Origin: JACCXG01 sp963834305
GTDB lineage: Bacteria; Acidobacteriota; Vicinamibacteria; Vicinamibacterales; 2-12-FULL-66-21
DNA length: 64,000 nt
Assembly: GCA_963834305.1 (NCBI GenBank)
Contig: CAWIAX010000003.1
Span: 930,001-994,000 of the forward strand
Reading direction: 5' to 3'
Of the stretch, positions 48,923 through 58,918 are shown one piece after another; within the stretch, counting starts at the first letter, position 1; every line of letters starts with the position of its first letter. Both the position numbers and the translations under genes were made by a program. The notes below the pieces were generated by a model. The model was not told the origin of the DNA and made no database searches. It saw only the letters and a list, made by a program, of their open reading frames with translations.

Positions 48923-49732
48923 ATGAATGAGCAGATGCCGCCGACGCGACCAGCCATCGACCTTGAGCGCGCGGCGCTCGTCAAGCAACTGCAGGACTGG
49001 CTGGAAGTGCCCATGCTGGTGCTGGCCTTCATCTGGCTGGCGCTGTTTCTGGTCGAAATGATCTGGGGGCTGAGTCCTTTCCTGGAGGCCGCCGGTCTCG
49101 TGATCTGGGTTGTGTTCATCCTCGATTTTGCCCTGGGGCTATCGCTGTCCCCGCGCAAACTCGACTTCCTGAAGAGCAACTGGCTGAAAGGCATCGCGCT
49201 GCTGGCCCCGGCCCTTCGGGTGTTCCGACTCATCACCGTTCTGCGACTGGCTCGCGTGGCCCGGGCCGCGCGTCTCGCGCGCGGCGTGCGCCTGCTTCGG
49301 ATGCTCAGTTCGGTGAACCGCGGCATGCGCGCCCTGGGAGCCAGCATGGGCCGCCGCGGCTTTGGCTACGTCGTCGTCTCGACGCTGATTGTCACCCTGG
49401 TCGGTGCGGCGGGGATGTACACCTTTGAGAACGACAATCCTCGAGGCCCCGGCTTGAACAGCTACGGCGCCGCCTTGTGGTGGACCGCCATGATCATGAC
49501 CACGATGGGGTCGGAGTTCTGGCCGCAGACGGCCGAAGGGCGCGTGCTGTGCCTCCTCCTGGCGCTGTACAGCTTCGGGGTCTTTGGCTACGTGACCGCG
49601 ACTCTGGCGACTTTCTTCATCGGCCGCGACGCGGACGACGAGGAGGCCGAGTTGGCGGGTGCCAAATCCATCGCCGCGCTCAGGGTCGAGATAGCCGCCC
49701 TGCGCGACGAAGTTCGAGCGCTGACCAAATGA
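48923..49732 (+). CDS. Voltage-gated-type ion channel with a GSE filter
   Basis: 269 residues with six-span channel layout: S1 about 28-50, S2 56-76, S3 short, S4 about 97-128 carrying repeated arginines (VFRLITVLRLARVARAARLA), S5 about 148-168, pore helix 184-193 and S6 about 205-228, then a short coiled tail. The selectivity filter reads TTMGSEFWP (193-201) instead of TVGYGD, so potassium selectivity is not assured. The family is annotated as ion transporter. A hairpin terminator follows the stop. Confidence 0.87.
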   Translation: MNEQMPPTRPAIDLERAALVKQLQDWLEVPMLVLAFIWLALFLVEMIWGLSPFLEAAGLVIWVVFILDFALGLSLSPRKLDFLKSNWLKGIALLAPALRVFRLITVLRLARVARAARLARGVRLLRMLSSVNRGMRALGASMGRRGFGYVVVSTLIVTLVGAAGMYTFENDNPRGPGLNSYGAALWWTAMIMTTMGSEFWPQTAEGRVLCLLLALYSFGVFGYVTATLATFFIGRDADDEEAELAGAKSIAALRVEIAALRDEVRALTK

Positions 49733-49739
49733 TGGCGAG

Positions 49740-49759
49740 CCGCGCTACAGATAGCGCGG
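49740..49759 (+). terminator. Hairpin after the ion channel gene
   Basis: CCGCGCTA (49740-49747) and TAGCGCGG (49752-49759) make a perfect 8-bp stem with the loop CAGA, 7 bp after the channel stop. It lies between convergent genes and is followed by G-rich sequence, not U. Confidence 0.5.
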
Positions 49760-49790
49760 TGGGGGGCGCGGCCCGTCCGCCGCCCGCAGG

Positions 49791-52622
49791 TCATTTAGCC
49801 GGCGCGGTCGTCCCCTGCGCCAGGGCCGCGAGTTCCTCGGGCGTCCACGGCCGCACCCGATCCGCGGTCTGCGCGCGGATCCCGGCAACCGCGGCCGGAT
49901 CGACGGGCGAACCGGTCTGGCCCCATTCGCGGCGGATGTAGGTCACGACGCTCGCCACCTGCTCGTCGTCCAGGGCGGACCCGAGCCCCGGCATGATCCC
50001 CACAGGCCCCTGCTTGCCGTGCAGCACGACGCGCACCGGCACGCCGGGCGGCGCCAGCACGAGCGGTGAGCCGATCAGCGGCGGACCAATCCGCTCTTCA
50101 CCGCGGCCGTCAGCCCGGTGGCACGCGGCGCAGATCGTCTTGTAGATCTCCGCGCCGGCATCGAACCGCCGCGCCTCGGCAGCCGTCAACGGCGCCACCG
50201 GCGCACTCGCGCCGGGCTTGCCCGGCCACTCCACGCGCGCGAGCACGGCCCTGGCCCTCGACCCCAGCTCGCCATCCGCCGCCGCCAGGCGTGAGAGTTC
50301 GACGGGCTCGCCGCCGAGGCGCCGGATCTGCTGGCCGCCGCCACCGCGGCCGCCGCGGCCACCGCCGCCGCGCGACGTGACCGCCGGCTGACTGCCGGCG
50401 CCAACGGGACCGACGCCGACAACGCCGCGCGCGCCGGTGAACGGGTTGATGAACTGATTGGCGGATGCGGTCGGCCCGCCCGGAAACGCGTACGCGCCGC
50501 CAGGACCGCCGCGGGCCCCGGGACAGGTCGGACATGGTGCCGACGCACCGGCCCGTCCGGAGCCGCCGCCCCGGCGGCCCGTATCGCCGGGCATCGGAGC
50601 GTCGAGCAGGGCGACCTCGGCGCCGCGGAGGAGCGCCGACCGTTGCCACTCCGGCCGATCCGCGTCAGCCGCCCACGCGAACAGCCGCTGCACGGCCGCA
50701 TCCGGCGCGCTGCGAACTACCGCTGACGCGAAGACCCCGATGGCGATTTCGCTCGCCGATCGCGGCGCCGTCTCCATGCGCAGGAGCTGGTCGAGCACGT
50801 CGGCCTCCGCTCCCCGCAAGCCACTCAATGCCGCGTCCACCGTGATGGGATCGGCGGCGTGCTTCGCCAGCAGCCTCGCGGCCGCGGGCTCGCGCACGCC
50901 CGCCGGCAGCAGTCCCACCGATGCCGCGAGCTGGTGCCGGACCGCCCAGTGCTCGTCGTCGAGCCGCTGCAGGATTGGCTTGTGAATCGGGTGACCGGGC
51001 TCACCGAGCCATCGCTCGGCGATGCGGACGGCCGACGCGCGCACGTCGGGCACCTTGTCTTCCAGCGCCGCGGCCACGACCGCCGGCTCGATGCGATTGA
51101 GCCCGTCGAGTGTCCAGAGCGCGTGCAGACGCGTCCGGTAATCGGCCGACTGCGAGGCCAATCGTTCGAGCGCGCCGGCGACCGTCGTCGCGCGCCGCTC
51201 GACCAGCAGGCGCTGGGCCATGTCGCGCCACCAGCCGTTCGGGTGCGACAACAGCTCGACGAGCCGCCCAGGAGATGCGCCGGTCAGCGACGGCCGTTCA
51301 CCGCGCACCGTGGTTTCGTGCACGACCCGATAGATGCGTCCGAGCCCGTTGGGCCCCTGGAGATTGCGCGACAGGATCTGGTCGCGCAGGTATTCAGTAA
51401 TGTCGCTGCGCTGCTGGATGATCCCGCGATACATGTCGACGATGTAGAGCGTGCCGTCCGGAGCAGCCGACAGGTAGACGGGCCGGAAGCGCTCGTCGGT
51501 CGAGGCCAGGAACTCGGCGCGGTCGTACGCCTTGCGCGCCTTGAGCAGCGTCCCGTCGTCTTCGAGCACGATGCGGCTGACCACGTTGGCGGACAGATCG
51601 GCGATGAACACATTGCCGTAGAGCTCCGCGGGGAGCCGGTCGCCCCGGTAGACGACCGGCGACGTCGACGCCGAATATCTGGCGAGCGATCCGTCCTCCT
51701 TCAGCACGCCGAGCACGTAGCCGCGGTTCACGCCGCGGTTCGGGCGCACCGGCCAGACCTGGTTGAGGTTGTTCTCCGGCGTGACCATCGACTGGTAGCT
51801 GCCCGCGGTCCGTGTCAGTGTCGGGTTGCGCAGGAAATACGGTGTCGGCACGAAGTCGACGTTTAGCGCGTTCTCGTTCGTGTTGCGGAAGATGCGGCCG
51901 CCGTCGTCGTGCGTCACGCCCCACTGCCCGCGTGAGATGGTCCGCAGCACCTCGAAGCGCTCGGCCGGCGGAGCGGCGGGATCGTAGCCTGGACGAAGCC
52001 GCAGGTAGATGTCGCTGTTGGCCGTGTACATGCGATTGTCGAGCGCCCAGTGAAAACCATTGCCGTTGTGCTCGATGCTTGCCGTGAGCTGGGCGTAGCC
52101 CGTCGCCACCAGCTCCTTGGTGTCGGCGCGCAGGTCGCCGTCGGTGTCGCGCATGAGAAAGACGTTGGGCGGCTCGGCGACCAGAACCCCTTGATCGAGC
52201 ACTTTCAGGGACCGCGCCAGGACGAGCTTGTCGGCGAAGACCGTCCGCTTGTCCATCCGCCCGTCTTTGTCCGTGTCCTCCAGGATGACGATGCGCGTGT
52301 CGGGATCGAACTGTCGCGACATGACCATGTCGCGCATGTAGCCCGGCATCTCGATCACCCACATCCGGCCCTCGAGGTCCCATTCCATGAGGATGGGGTC
52401 CTGGACCAGCGGCTCGCTGGCCACGAGCTCAAGGCGATAGCCCGGCGCGAGGTGGAACGTTTCCATGGCGTCGGCCGGCGAGAGGGCCGGCGACTCGGGT
52501 GACACGGGCTGGAGTCCCGGAGGCCACGGTCGATCAGGCCCCTGCGTGCCGCGTGTGACAGCGACGGCGAGCACGAGGACGGCGGCACTGGTGGCAAGGA
52601 GACGAATGCGTGCGGAATTCAT
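49791..52622 (-). CDS. Large haem-binding propeller/HEAT/cytochrome c protein (PVC-type membrane-bound dehydrogenase family)
   Basis: 943 residues, ATG at 52622 at the start of a signal peptide (about 1-22). An N-terminal six-bladed propeller (about 55-420: GYRLELVASEPLVQDPILME, RMWVIEMPGYMRDMV, VFIADLSANVVSRIVLEDDG, GTLYIVDMYRGIIQQRSDIT) is followed by HEAT-like repeats (about 430-690), a G/R/P-rich insert (about 700-790) and a C-terminal cytochrome c domain with CAACH and an axial-Met segment IMPGLGSALDDEQVASVVTY. Proteins of this type are thought to oxidise sugars or alcohols in the periplasm. The in-frame upstream extension starts with non-signal sequence and is not preferred. Confidence 0.9.
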   Translation of the reverse strand: MNSARIRLLATSAAVLVLAVAVTRGTQGPDRPWPPGLQPVSPESPALSPADAMETFHLAPGYRLELVASEPLVQDPILMEWDLEGRMWVIEMPGYMRDMVMSRQFDPDTRIVILEDTDKDGRMDKRTVFADKLVLARSLKVLDQGVLVAEPPNVFLMRDTDGDLRADTKELVATGYAQLTASIEHNGNGFHWALDNRMYTANSDIYLRLRPGYDPAAPPAERFEVLRTISRGQWGVTHDDGGRIFRNTNENALNVDFVPTPYFLRNPTLTRTAGSYQSMVTPENNLNQVWPVRPNRGVNRGYVLGVLKEDGSLARYSASTSPVVYRGDRLPAELYGNVFIADLSANVVSRIVLEDDGTLLKARKAYDRAEFLASTDERFRPVYLSAAPDGTLYIVDMYRGIIQQRSDITEYLRDQILSRNLQGPNGLGRIYRVVHETTVRGERPSLTGASPGRLVELLSHPNGWWRDMAQRLLVERRATTVAGALERLASQSADYRTRLHALWTLDGLNRIEPAVVAAALEDKVPDVRASAVRIAERWLGEPGHPIHKPILQRLDDEHWAVRHQLAASVGLLPAGVREPAAARLLAKHAADPITVDAALSGLRGAEADVLDQLLRMETAPRSASEIAIGVFASAVVRSAPDAAVQRLFAWAADADRPEWQRSALLRGAEVALLDAPMPGDTGRRGGGSGRAGASAPCPTCPGARGGPGGAYAFPGGPTASANQFINPFTGARGVVGVGPVGAGSQPAVTSRGGGGRGGRGGGGQQIRRLGGEPVELSRLAAADGELGSRARAVLARVEWPGKPGASAPVAPLTAAEARRFDAGAEIYKTICAACHRADGRGEERIGPPLIGSPLVLAPPGVPVRVVLHGKQGPVGIMPGLGSALDDEQVASVVTYIRREWGQTGSPVDPAAVAGIRAQTADRVRPWTPEELAALAQGTTAPAK

Positions 52623-52789
52623 GGGGTCGAACCTCGATGGCGGCGGATGGGAGGGGACGGGACTACGTCGGCGCTCCCCGCGGCGATTGTACGGCATGCG
52701 CCGTCAGGCGGAGGTGTCGAGGCGCACGGAGACGCTAGGTGGAGCTGCCGCGCGTGCTCCGGTATCGCGAAGCACAGGCTGGCAGCGCA

Positions 52790-53818
52790 TCACTGGAATC
52801 CAGCGGACCCGTTCCCGCTCAGGCTGGCCCGGGCGGCGGCGCCCCCGGCCGTGAAGCTCCAGTTCATGCCGACGGTGATCGATCGAGGGGCAGGAAGGTT
52901 CTGACCCCACGCCAGCTTGCCATACGTCGCGAAGACGCCGGCGCGTTCCGTGAGCTGGTAGGCGACTCCACCGCCGAAATTCAGCGAATTCGCGCGGACC
53001 AGGCGGTCATGATTGCGGAAGTGTTCATCCGTGATCGGCGTGCCATTATGGACGGCGAGGAAATCAGGTGCTCCCACGTAATCGATTCCATCGTGGGTGA
53101 TCTGGAACGTCTGGATGAACTGAACCGCCAGCCGCGGGGTCACGAAGTATCCGACCGCGGTGTCTATCCCGGTCCGGTTCGGGCGGACATCGGCGGCCTT
53201 CTGGACGAAGGCGTAGGAGATGCGGGTCTGAAAGTGCAGGCCGGGCAGGAGGTAGTCCGCGAAGCCGCCGACGGCCGCGCCAACGACCAGAGCGCGGAGA
53301 TCGCGGCCGACGGCCGACTGCGCGAGGCTCTCGTACTGGTGACTCGGGATGATGACTTCGACAAACGGAGTGAGCGCGAAGCGCGGCGACTCCAGTGCCT
53401 TGAAGCGGGTCCCGACGTAGAAGTCCTGAAAGCTCCCATGGTAGGTGCCATCGTCCCGGTCGGAAGGTTGGCCATCGAACCCCTCCGTGTGCGGGCCAGC
53501 ACCCTTGTAGCGCACCTGCATATATGGAAGAGAGGCGTGTACCGCCAGTCGCTTCGCCAACCCGTATTCGACGTGCCAGACGAAGGCGTGCGTGTTGGTC
53601 GAGTCCTCCGGCAGCTCTGGAAGCTGCGGCGCGTTGGAGAACCACTCGCCCGACGCCCCGTGCTGGCCACGCGTGTGGATGGACTGATAGGAGACGCTGA
53701 CCGTACCATCGCCACGCGCGGGGATGAAGGCCTGCGCCGACGCGTCCGCCGCGACGCCTGGAAGCAACACGCCAAAGGCCATGAGCCGCCAGGCGGCAAG
53801 CGTTCGCGGACGAGGCAT
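52790..53818 (-). CDS. Outer-membrane beta-barrel protein
   Basis: 342 residues with a signal peptide (about 1-28, ADASAQ). The rest has alternating strands with aromatic girdles (TVSVSYQSIHTRGQHGA, HVEYGLAKRLAVHASLPYMQ, FYVGTRFKALESPRFALTPF, ISYAFVQKAADVR) and ends with a short glycine/serine tail. It resembles transporter-type barrels of the phenol-degradation MetA-like family. It is 15 bp downstream of the next gene, forming a two-gene operon. No specific substrate can be named. Confidence 0.72.
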   Translation of the reverse strand: MPRPRTLAAWRLMAFGVLLPGVAADASAQAFIPARGDGTVSVSYQSIHTRGQHGASGEWFSNAPQLPELPEDSTNTHAFVWHVEYGLAKRLAVHASLPYMQVRYKGAGPHTEGFDGQPSDRDDGTYHGSFQDFYVGTRFKALESPRFALTPFVEVIIPSHQYESLAQSAVGRDLRALVVGAAVGGFADYLLPGLHFQTRISYAFVQKAADVRPNRTGIDTAVGYFVTPRLAVQFIQTFQITHDGIDYVGAPDFLAVHNGTPITDEHFRNHDRLVRANSLNFGGGVAYQLTERAGVFATYGKLAWGQNLPAPRSITVGMNWSFTAGGAAARASLSGNGSAGFQ

Positions 53819-53833
53819 CGAGGCGACGCTCCC

Positions 53834-54394
53834 TCAGCGCCGACGCGAGGCTTCCTGCTCCCGCTTCAGCTTCTGCTCCATCGCCAGATCGACGGCGTGG
53901 CAGTAGTGGCCGGGTCGGCCCGGGACGTCGACGATGATGTGAAAGTCCTTCGACGCCTTGTCGCGGTCAGCCTTGGACTGCTTCTTGTCGGCCCCCGGTG
54001 AGGCGGAAGCGACCAGGTAGATCGCCGGGAGAACGACCGCGTGCCGCTCCGCGAGACTCTGCGCCTTGACCAGTTCCGCAGCATGGGTGACGTTGGCAAG
54101 GACCACGTCGAAGGTTCCGGTGCTCAGAGCGCGGTCCAGGTCGCCGGGGGAGGTGACTGCCTGCACAGCGTGACCCGCCTCGCGAAGGGCTGACTCCAGT
54201 TTCGGGTCCGTCAACGCCAGCCCGGTGGCGCTCTCGGGCAGGTAGAGGAGAACGGCGGCGGCGCGAGGGGTGTGCTTCGACTGGAAGCGAATGCCCCGGC
54301 CGAGCATCATCAGCTTGTCGCCGCAGGCAAGCAGCGGAACGGCACCTTGGCTGGCGATTGCGGCGATCAGCGCGAACACGAGAGTCGGACGCAT
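53834..54394 (-). CDS. Secreted protein with receiver-like fold
   Basis: 186 residues with a signal peptide ending PLLACGDK. About 45-150 looks like an alternating alpha/beta domain reminiscent of a response-regulator receiver (AAVLLYLPESATGLAL, HAVQAVTSPGDLDRALSTGT, FDVVLANVTHAAELV, HAVVLPAIYLVA), but the phospho-acceptor region reads DVVLAN, so Asp is replaced by Asn/Ala context. The C-terminus is a basic coiled coil (MEQKLKREQEASRRR). It leads the two-gene operon with the barrel protein. I do not recognise a characterised homologue. Confidence 0.6.
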   Translation of the reverse strand: MRPTLVFALIAAIASQGAVPLLACGDKLMMLGRGIRFQSKHTPRAAAVLLYLPESATGLALTDPKLESALREAGHAVQAVTSPGDLDRALSTGTFDVVLANVTHAAELVKAQSLAERHAVVLPAIYLVASASPGADKKQSKADRDKASKDFHIIVDVPGRPGHYCHAVDLAMEQKLKREQEASRRR

Positions 54395-54465
54395 GCCGAA
54401 CCTCCAGGTGGACAGTATGCCAACGGCGGTGTCCCGTCAACACCCGCAGCTCCATCCGGCCGTCG

Positions 54466-57311
54466 CTATTTGAGGCCCTGGGCGAGGTAGAGCTCGCCTG
54501 CAAAGGTCCAATACGAGTAGGCGTAGGACTTTCCGTCCGGGGCGATCCGCACCTGGCCGGGGTCGGAACCGATGTCGATCAGGACCGCCGGATCGGGCGG
54601 CAGCAGCGCTTTCCAGAATTGTCGATCGCCATTCTCGAGATCCAGCCGGTGAATGCGGAGCGTGAGGTTGCCGGCTTCCCGCAGATAAAGCGATCGACCG
54701 TCCGCGCTCCACTGGAGCAGCACGTCGCCGTCCAGATACCCCGGAATCGGTCTCGGCGGCGACGTGCCATCGACGGCGTAGAGGTAGTACTCGCCGTAGC
54801 GGTCGATTGTCGCCAGCGTGCGACCATCCGGCGACAGCAACTGTCCAACGAACCCGTCGGTCGTGACCGGCCTCGGCTCGCCACCATCGAGATCCTGCAC
54901 GTAGGTGCGGCGTATGTCGGCGGCGTCCTGTGCCGCGAAATATACCCGGCGGCCGTCCCGCGAAAACGTGGCCCAATCCAGGTATTCAACGATCGAGCCG
55001 CGCGGCAGCCGCCTGGCATCGCCGGCTCCCGTAGGCAGCAGCGCGAGCTCGCCGGGTGTCTCACCCTGCACCGCAAGCGCCCATCGCGCGTCGGGCGACA
55101 AGGCGAGCGGGCGCCCCTCGCCCAGCCGCACCGCATCACTCCCGTCCATCTTTCGAATGAAGATCGTCGATCTGGCTTGGACGCCCTCGCCCCACTCGTA
55201 GAACAACAGCGTGCGCCCGTCGGTTGAGAGATCCGCAACGGTGGAATAGTCGAACCACGAGAGCTCACGATCGTTCGCCGCGTCGGCCGCCAGTCCCACG
55301 ATTCCGCCGCGTGTCGTGCCCCGGGTGAGCAGGACGTCACCGTTGCGGGCGATGTCGTGCAACTTCAACGTCCCTGGCGACGCGAAGACCGTTCGTTCGC
55401 GACCCGCGAGGGACACGGCATACAGCGCGGAGCTGCCGCCCTTGCCCGTGCGCGAACCCGTGAACCAGATCTCGTCGCCGGCCCAGGCGAGGCCTTGCAG
55501 CGCCTTCCAGCCGGACGAGAGCGTGACCGTGCGGCCGGCCGTATCGATCAGCGCGACCGAACCGCCGATGTCTCCGAGACGAGGATGATCCAGGAACGCG
55601 ATGCGATCGCCCCCCGGCGACACACGTGCATACGTAATCCAACCCGCCGGCTCGTACAGGACCTTGCCGAGCGGATACTGCAGCCGGTATCGACCGCCGG
55701 CGAACGAGACGACGGCGATGTTCTCTCCGTCAGGACTCCAGTCAGCGACATGGACGTCCTTCACCATCTCACGCGGGGTGCCGCCGGTCATCGGCACGCG
55801 GGCCAGCATCCCGGTACATTCGCCCCAGTTCAGGCGGCAGCCAACGGCGACCGCCAGCTCGCCTTTGGACGAAATGGAGAACACGCCCGCGTCGGTGAGG
55901 CCGATCGCTCCCGATTGCGGGTTCTCGGGGCGGAGGACATACACCTGCGGCGGTGAGTCGATCCATGCCGCGCTGTAAACGATGGTCTGGCCATCTGGAG
56001 CCAGGCGGGCGCCCCGAAGCGACCCGTGCTTGAAGGTCAGCTGACGAAAGGCCGGGTGGCCCGGGCCTTGACTTCGCTGCCAGAGGAATCCGCCCGCCAG
56101 GGCCGACGTGATCACGATGCCAGCCGCGACCGCGGACCGGAGCAGCGGCCGGCCCAAACGCCGGCGCCAGCCGATCCGCGCAGGGGCGGCCATCTGTGCG
56201 ACGGGGACTGCCGCCAGGGCTTCGTCCAGCTCGATTCTGGCGTCGCCGATGTCCCGGAGCCGGCGGCTCGGATCCTTCTGCAAACACCGCTTCAGCAGGT
56301 CCACGATCCGAGCAGGGACCGCTGGTGGAAGGGCCGACCAGTCGGCGTCCCGCTCCAGCACGCGCGCGATGGTGTCGGAAATCGTGTCGCCTGCGAACGC
56401 GGTCCGGCCGGTGAGCATCTCGAACAGGACACAGCCGAACGACCAGATGTCCGTCCGTTTGTCCAGGATCCTGCCGCGCGCCTGCTCAGGACTCATGTAG
56501 GCCGGGGTGCCCAGAATCAGGCGCTCACCAAGGTGAGACGACGTCAGCGTCGGGCTTCCTGGAGGGACGGCGCCGGAGGCGCTCTCCCAGACTTTGGCCA
56601 ACCCGAAGTCGAGGACTTTCACCACCCCGTTTCCTGAGATCTTGAGGTTGGCTGGCTTCAGGTCACGATGGATGATGCCCTTGTCGTGCGCGGCCTCCAG
56701 GGCGTCAGCGATCTGGCGGGCGAGGGGCAGCGCCTCGTCAGGATCGAGCGGGCCACGCGCGATCATTTCCGCCAGCGTCGGTCCATCGACGAGTTCGAGG
56801 ACGAGTGCCTGCTGGCCGCTGGAATCCTCGAAGCCGTAGATGGCTGCGATGTTGCGATGATTCAGCGCGGCCAGCATCTGCGCTTCGCGCGTGAAGCGCG
56901 TCGAACCGGTCGTCGTCGAGCGCGAATTCGTGCGGCAGCACCTTCAGCGCGACGTCACGATTGAGCTTCGTGTCCCGGGCGCGGTAGACCTCGCCCATCG
57001 CCCCCGCACCCAGCGGCCCGAGGACCTCGTACGGTCCGAGGCGACGGCCCCGCTCGAACCTGGAGCGGATGGACGTCTCATCGATTCCCGACAGGTGGCG
57101 CGCACCATCGGCAATCGCCGCACCGGCAAGCGGCAACCGATCCAGCGCGCCGACGTCGGCGGCGTCGGACGCCAGCAGCGACTCGACTTCCCGCCGCAGC
57201 TCCACGTCTCCGCGCGGTGGCGACGGCGAGAAAGGCGTCCCGGTCGGCCGGGGGGCGTTCAACGGCGGCCTGGAACAGACTCTTGACGCGGCGCCAGCGC
57301 TCGTCGGTCAC
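54466..57311 (-). pseudogene. Ser/Thr protein kinase with C-terminal propeller, two frameshifts
   Basis: GTG at 57311 overlaps the sigma-factor stop by GTGA. Three frames together encode: VTDERWRRVKSLFQAAVERP (N-terminal helix), then GDVELRREVESLLASDAADV and LGPYEVLGPLGAGAMGEVYR (P-loop), RDVALKVLPHEFALDDDRF; then FTREAQMLAALNHRNIAAIY, GIIHRDLKPANLKISGNGVV (catalytic loop), DFGLAK, a membrane span (about residue 325) and a long WD40/TolB-like propeller. Breaks lie near 57220 (one extra base) and 56895. Repaired, it would be about 948 residues, the standard acidobacterial kinase-propeller receptor. As read, it is not translated into a kinase. Confidence 0.85.
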
Positions 57312-57874
57312 GGCCGGAGCTCGAGCTCGCGCGTCAGCCAGGCCTTGGCCGTGCGCCATTCCCGCTTCGCGGTCGATGCGGAGACGTCGAGCACGCACGC
57401 GACTTCCTCGATGGTCATGCCCCCGAACGCGCGCAACTCCACGATTCGCGCGAGGTCCTGATCGATGCCGGCCAGGCGCTCGAGCGCCTGATCGAGGGCA
57501 AGGACGGGAATGCCATCCGGCCCTGTCACCTCGCTCGCTTCATCAATCGAGACGTGAGGACGTCCGTCGCCCCGCTTGATGGCCTTATGGCTCCGGGCGT
57601 GATCGACGAGGATCCGCCGCATGACCTGTGCGGACACACCGAAAAAGTGCGCCCGATTCCGCCAATCGACGTGGCGCTGGTCGACGAGTCGCAGGTACAC
57701 CTCATGGACCAGGGCGGTCGGCTGGAGCGTGTGGCCGGTTCGCTCGCCGCGGAGCGCCCGGGCCGCAATCCGGCGGAGCTCCGCGTAGACGAGGGGCAGC
57801 AACTCCGTGAGCGCACGCTGGTTGCCGCGACTCCAGTCGCCGAGCAGCGCCGTGACATCGCTGGACGAGGGCAT
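57308..57874 (-). CDS. ECF-subfamily RNA polymerase sigma factor
   Basis: 188 residues: LLGDWSRGNQRALTELLPLV, YAELRRIAARALRGERTGHT, LQPTALVHEVYLRLVDQRHV, WRNRAHFFGVSAQVMRRILV (region 2), and region 4 RIVELRAFGGMTIEEVACVL, DVSASTAKREWRTAKAWL. This is the ECF group commonly encoded next to Ser/Thr kinases (ECF43-like/Sig-70_X6), in which kinase phosphorylation is believed to control the sigma factor instead of an anti-sigma factor. It is translationally coupled to the kinase gene. Confidence 0.94.
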   Translation of the reverse strand: MPSSSDVTALLGDWSRGNQRALTELLPLVYAELRRIAARALRGERTGHTLQPTALVHEVYLRLVDQRHVDWRNRAHFFGVSAQVMRRILVDHARSHKAIKRGDGRPHVSIDEASEVTGPDGIPVLALDQALERLAGIDQDLARIVELRAFGGMTIEEVACVLDVSASTAKREWRTAKAWLTRELELRP

Positions 57875-58030
57875 CGGCCGATCCTGTCAGTCTGGAGGTC
57901 ACAGGATAGATGCCCCTTCGCTCAACCGCAAGCCTGCGCCCGTTGACCCATCCGAGCGGGTCTTTACGCGATCTCGATCGGAGGCCGTCCACAGGCCCGG
58001 CCGCACGACGCGGCCCTCAAGGAGACGAAC

Positions 58031-58918
58031 ATGCATCGACACCTCATTGCCATCACCACGACGCTGGCAGCCGTCGCAGTCATGATGGCCCCGGCAGGGG
58101 CCTCGCGCGGGCGGAACTGGTCTGAGCCGGTGAATCTCGGACCGATGATCAACACGAACTATCAAGAGGCCGGTCCCGCCCTGTCGAAGAACGGACGGGT
58201 GCTGTTTTTCCAATCAGACCGCCCCGGCGGCATCGGCGCCGCAAACTGCGACATCTGGGTCGCCCAACGGGAGAGCGTCCACCAGGAGTGGGACTGGCCA
58301 GAGAATCTGGGACCCGTCGTGAACACGGAGATCTGCGAGAACTCGGTGTCGTTGTCACGCGATGAGCATCATCTGTTCTTCACCAGGCCGCCCGGCGACA
58401 TCTGGGTCTCGTATCGGCGTGACGTGCGCGACCCGTTCGGCTGGGGGGAGCCGGTCCGTCTCGGTCCGTCGATCAATACGGACACGGCCTCCGAGAGCAC
58501 GGCACGGCACTTCGAAAGCGACAGACATGGAATCTCGCAGCTCTATTTCTTCAGCACCAGACCCGGAGGACCGGGCAGCGCCGACATTTACGTGGCGGAG
58601 GCGTTCGGCGCGGCGCGACTGGTCGCGGAGCTCAGCAGCCCTGAGATCGACGCGGGTGCCGTACTGTCCCGAAACGGACTGGAAGTCTTCCTACATTCCA
58701 CCCGTCCGGGCGTCGGGGGGCGGGACCTCTGGACCGCAAGACGCAAGCACGTGCTCGAGTCGTGGTCTCCGCCGGAGAACCTGGCCAGCGTGAATACCAG
58801 CTCCGAGGACCTGCTCCCCGCACTGTCGTCGGACGACGACACGCTGTTCTTCACTTCGGCACGCCCCGGTGGCTTCGGCGCGAACGATATCTACGTGTCG
58901 ACGCGCGCCAGGCACTGA
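58031..58918 (+). CDS. Secreted PD40 beta-propeller protein
   Basis: 295 residues with a signal peptide (about 1-24). PD40/WD40-like blades repeat: LGPMINTNYQEAGPALSKNG, RVLFFQSDRPGGIGAANCDI, VNTEICENSVSLSRDEHHLF, ISQLYFFSTRPGGPGSADIY and TLFFTSARPGGFGANDIYVS. The SxRPGG..G..DIY unit recurs four times. It is related to TolB-type propellers and to OmpA-linked PD40 proteins, but has no second domain. It is divergent from the sigma/kinase operon, with about 155 bp shared upstream sequence. Confidence 0.87.
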   Translation: MHRHLIAITTTLAAVAVMMAPAGASRGRNWSEPVNLGPMINTNYQEAGPALSKNGRVLFFQSDRPGGIGAANCDIWVAQRESVHQEWDWPENLGPVVNTEICENSVSLSRDEHHLFFTRPPGDIWVSYRRDVRDPFGWGEPVRLGPSINTDTASESTARHFESDRHGISQLYFFSTRPGGPGSADIYVAEAFGAARLVAELSSPEIDAGAVLSRNGLEVFLHSTRPGVGGRDLWTARRKHVLESWSPPENLASVNTSSEDLLPALSSDDDTLFFTSARPGGFGANDIYVSTRARH

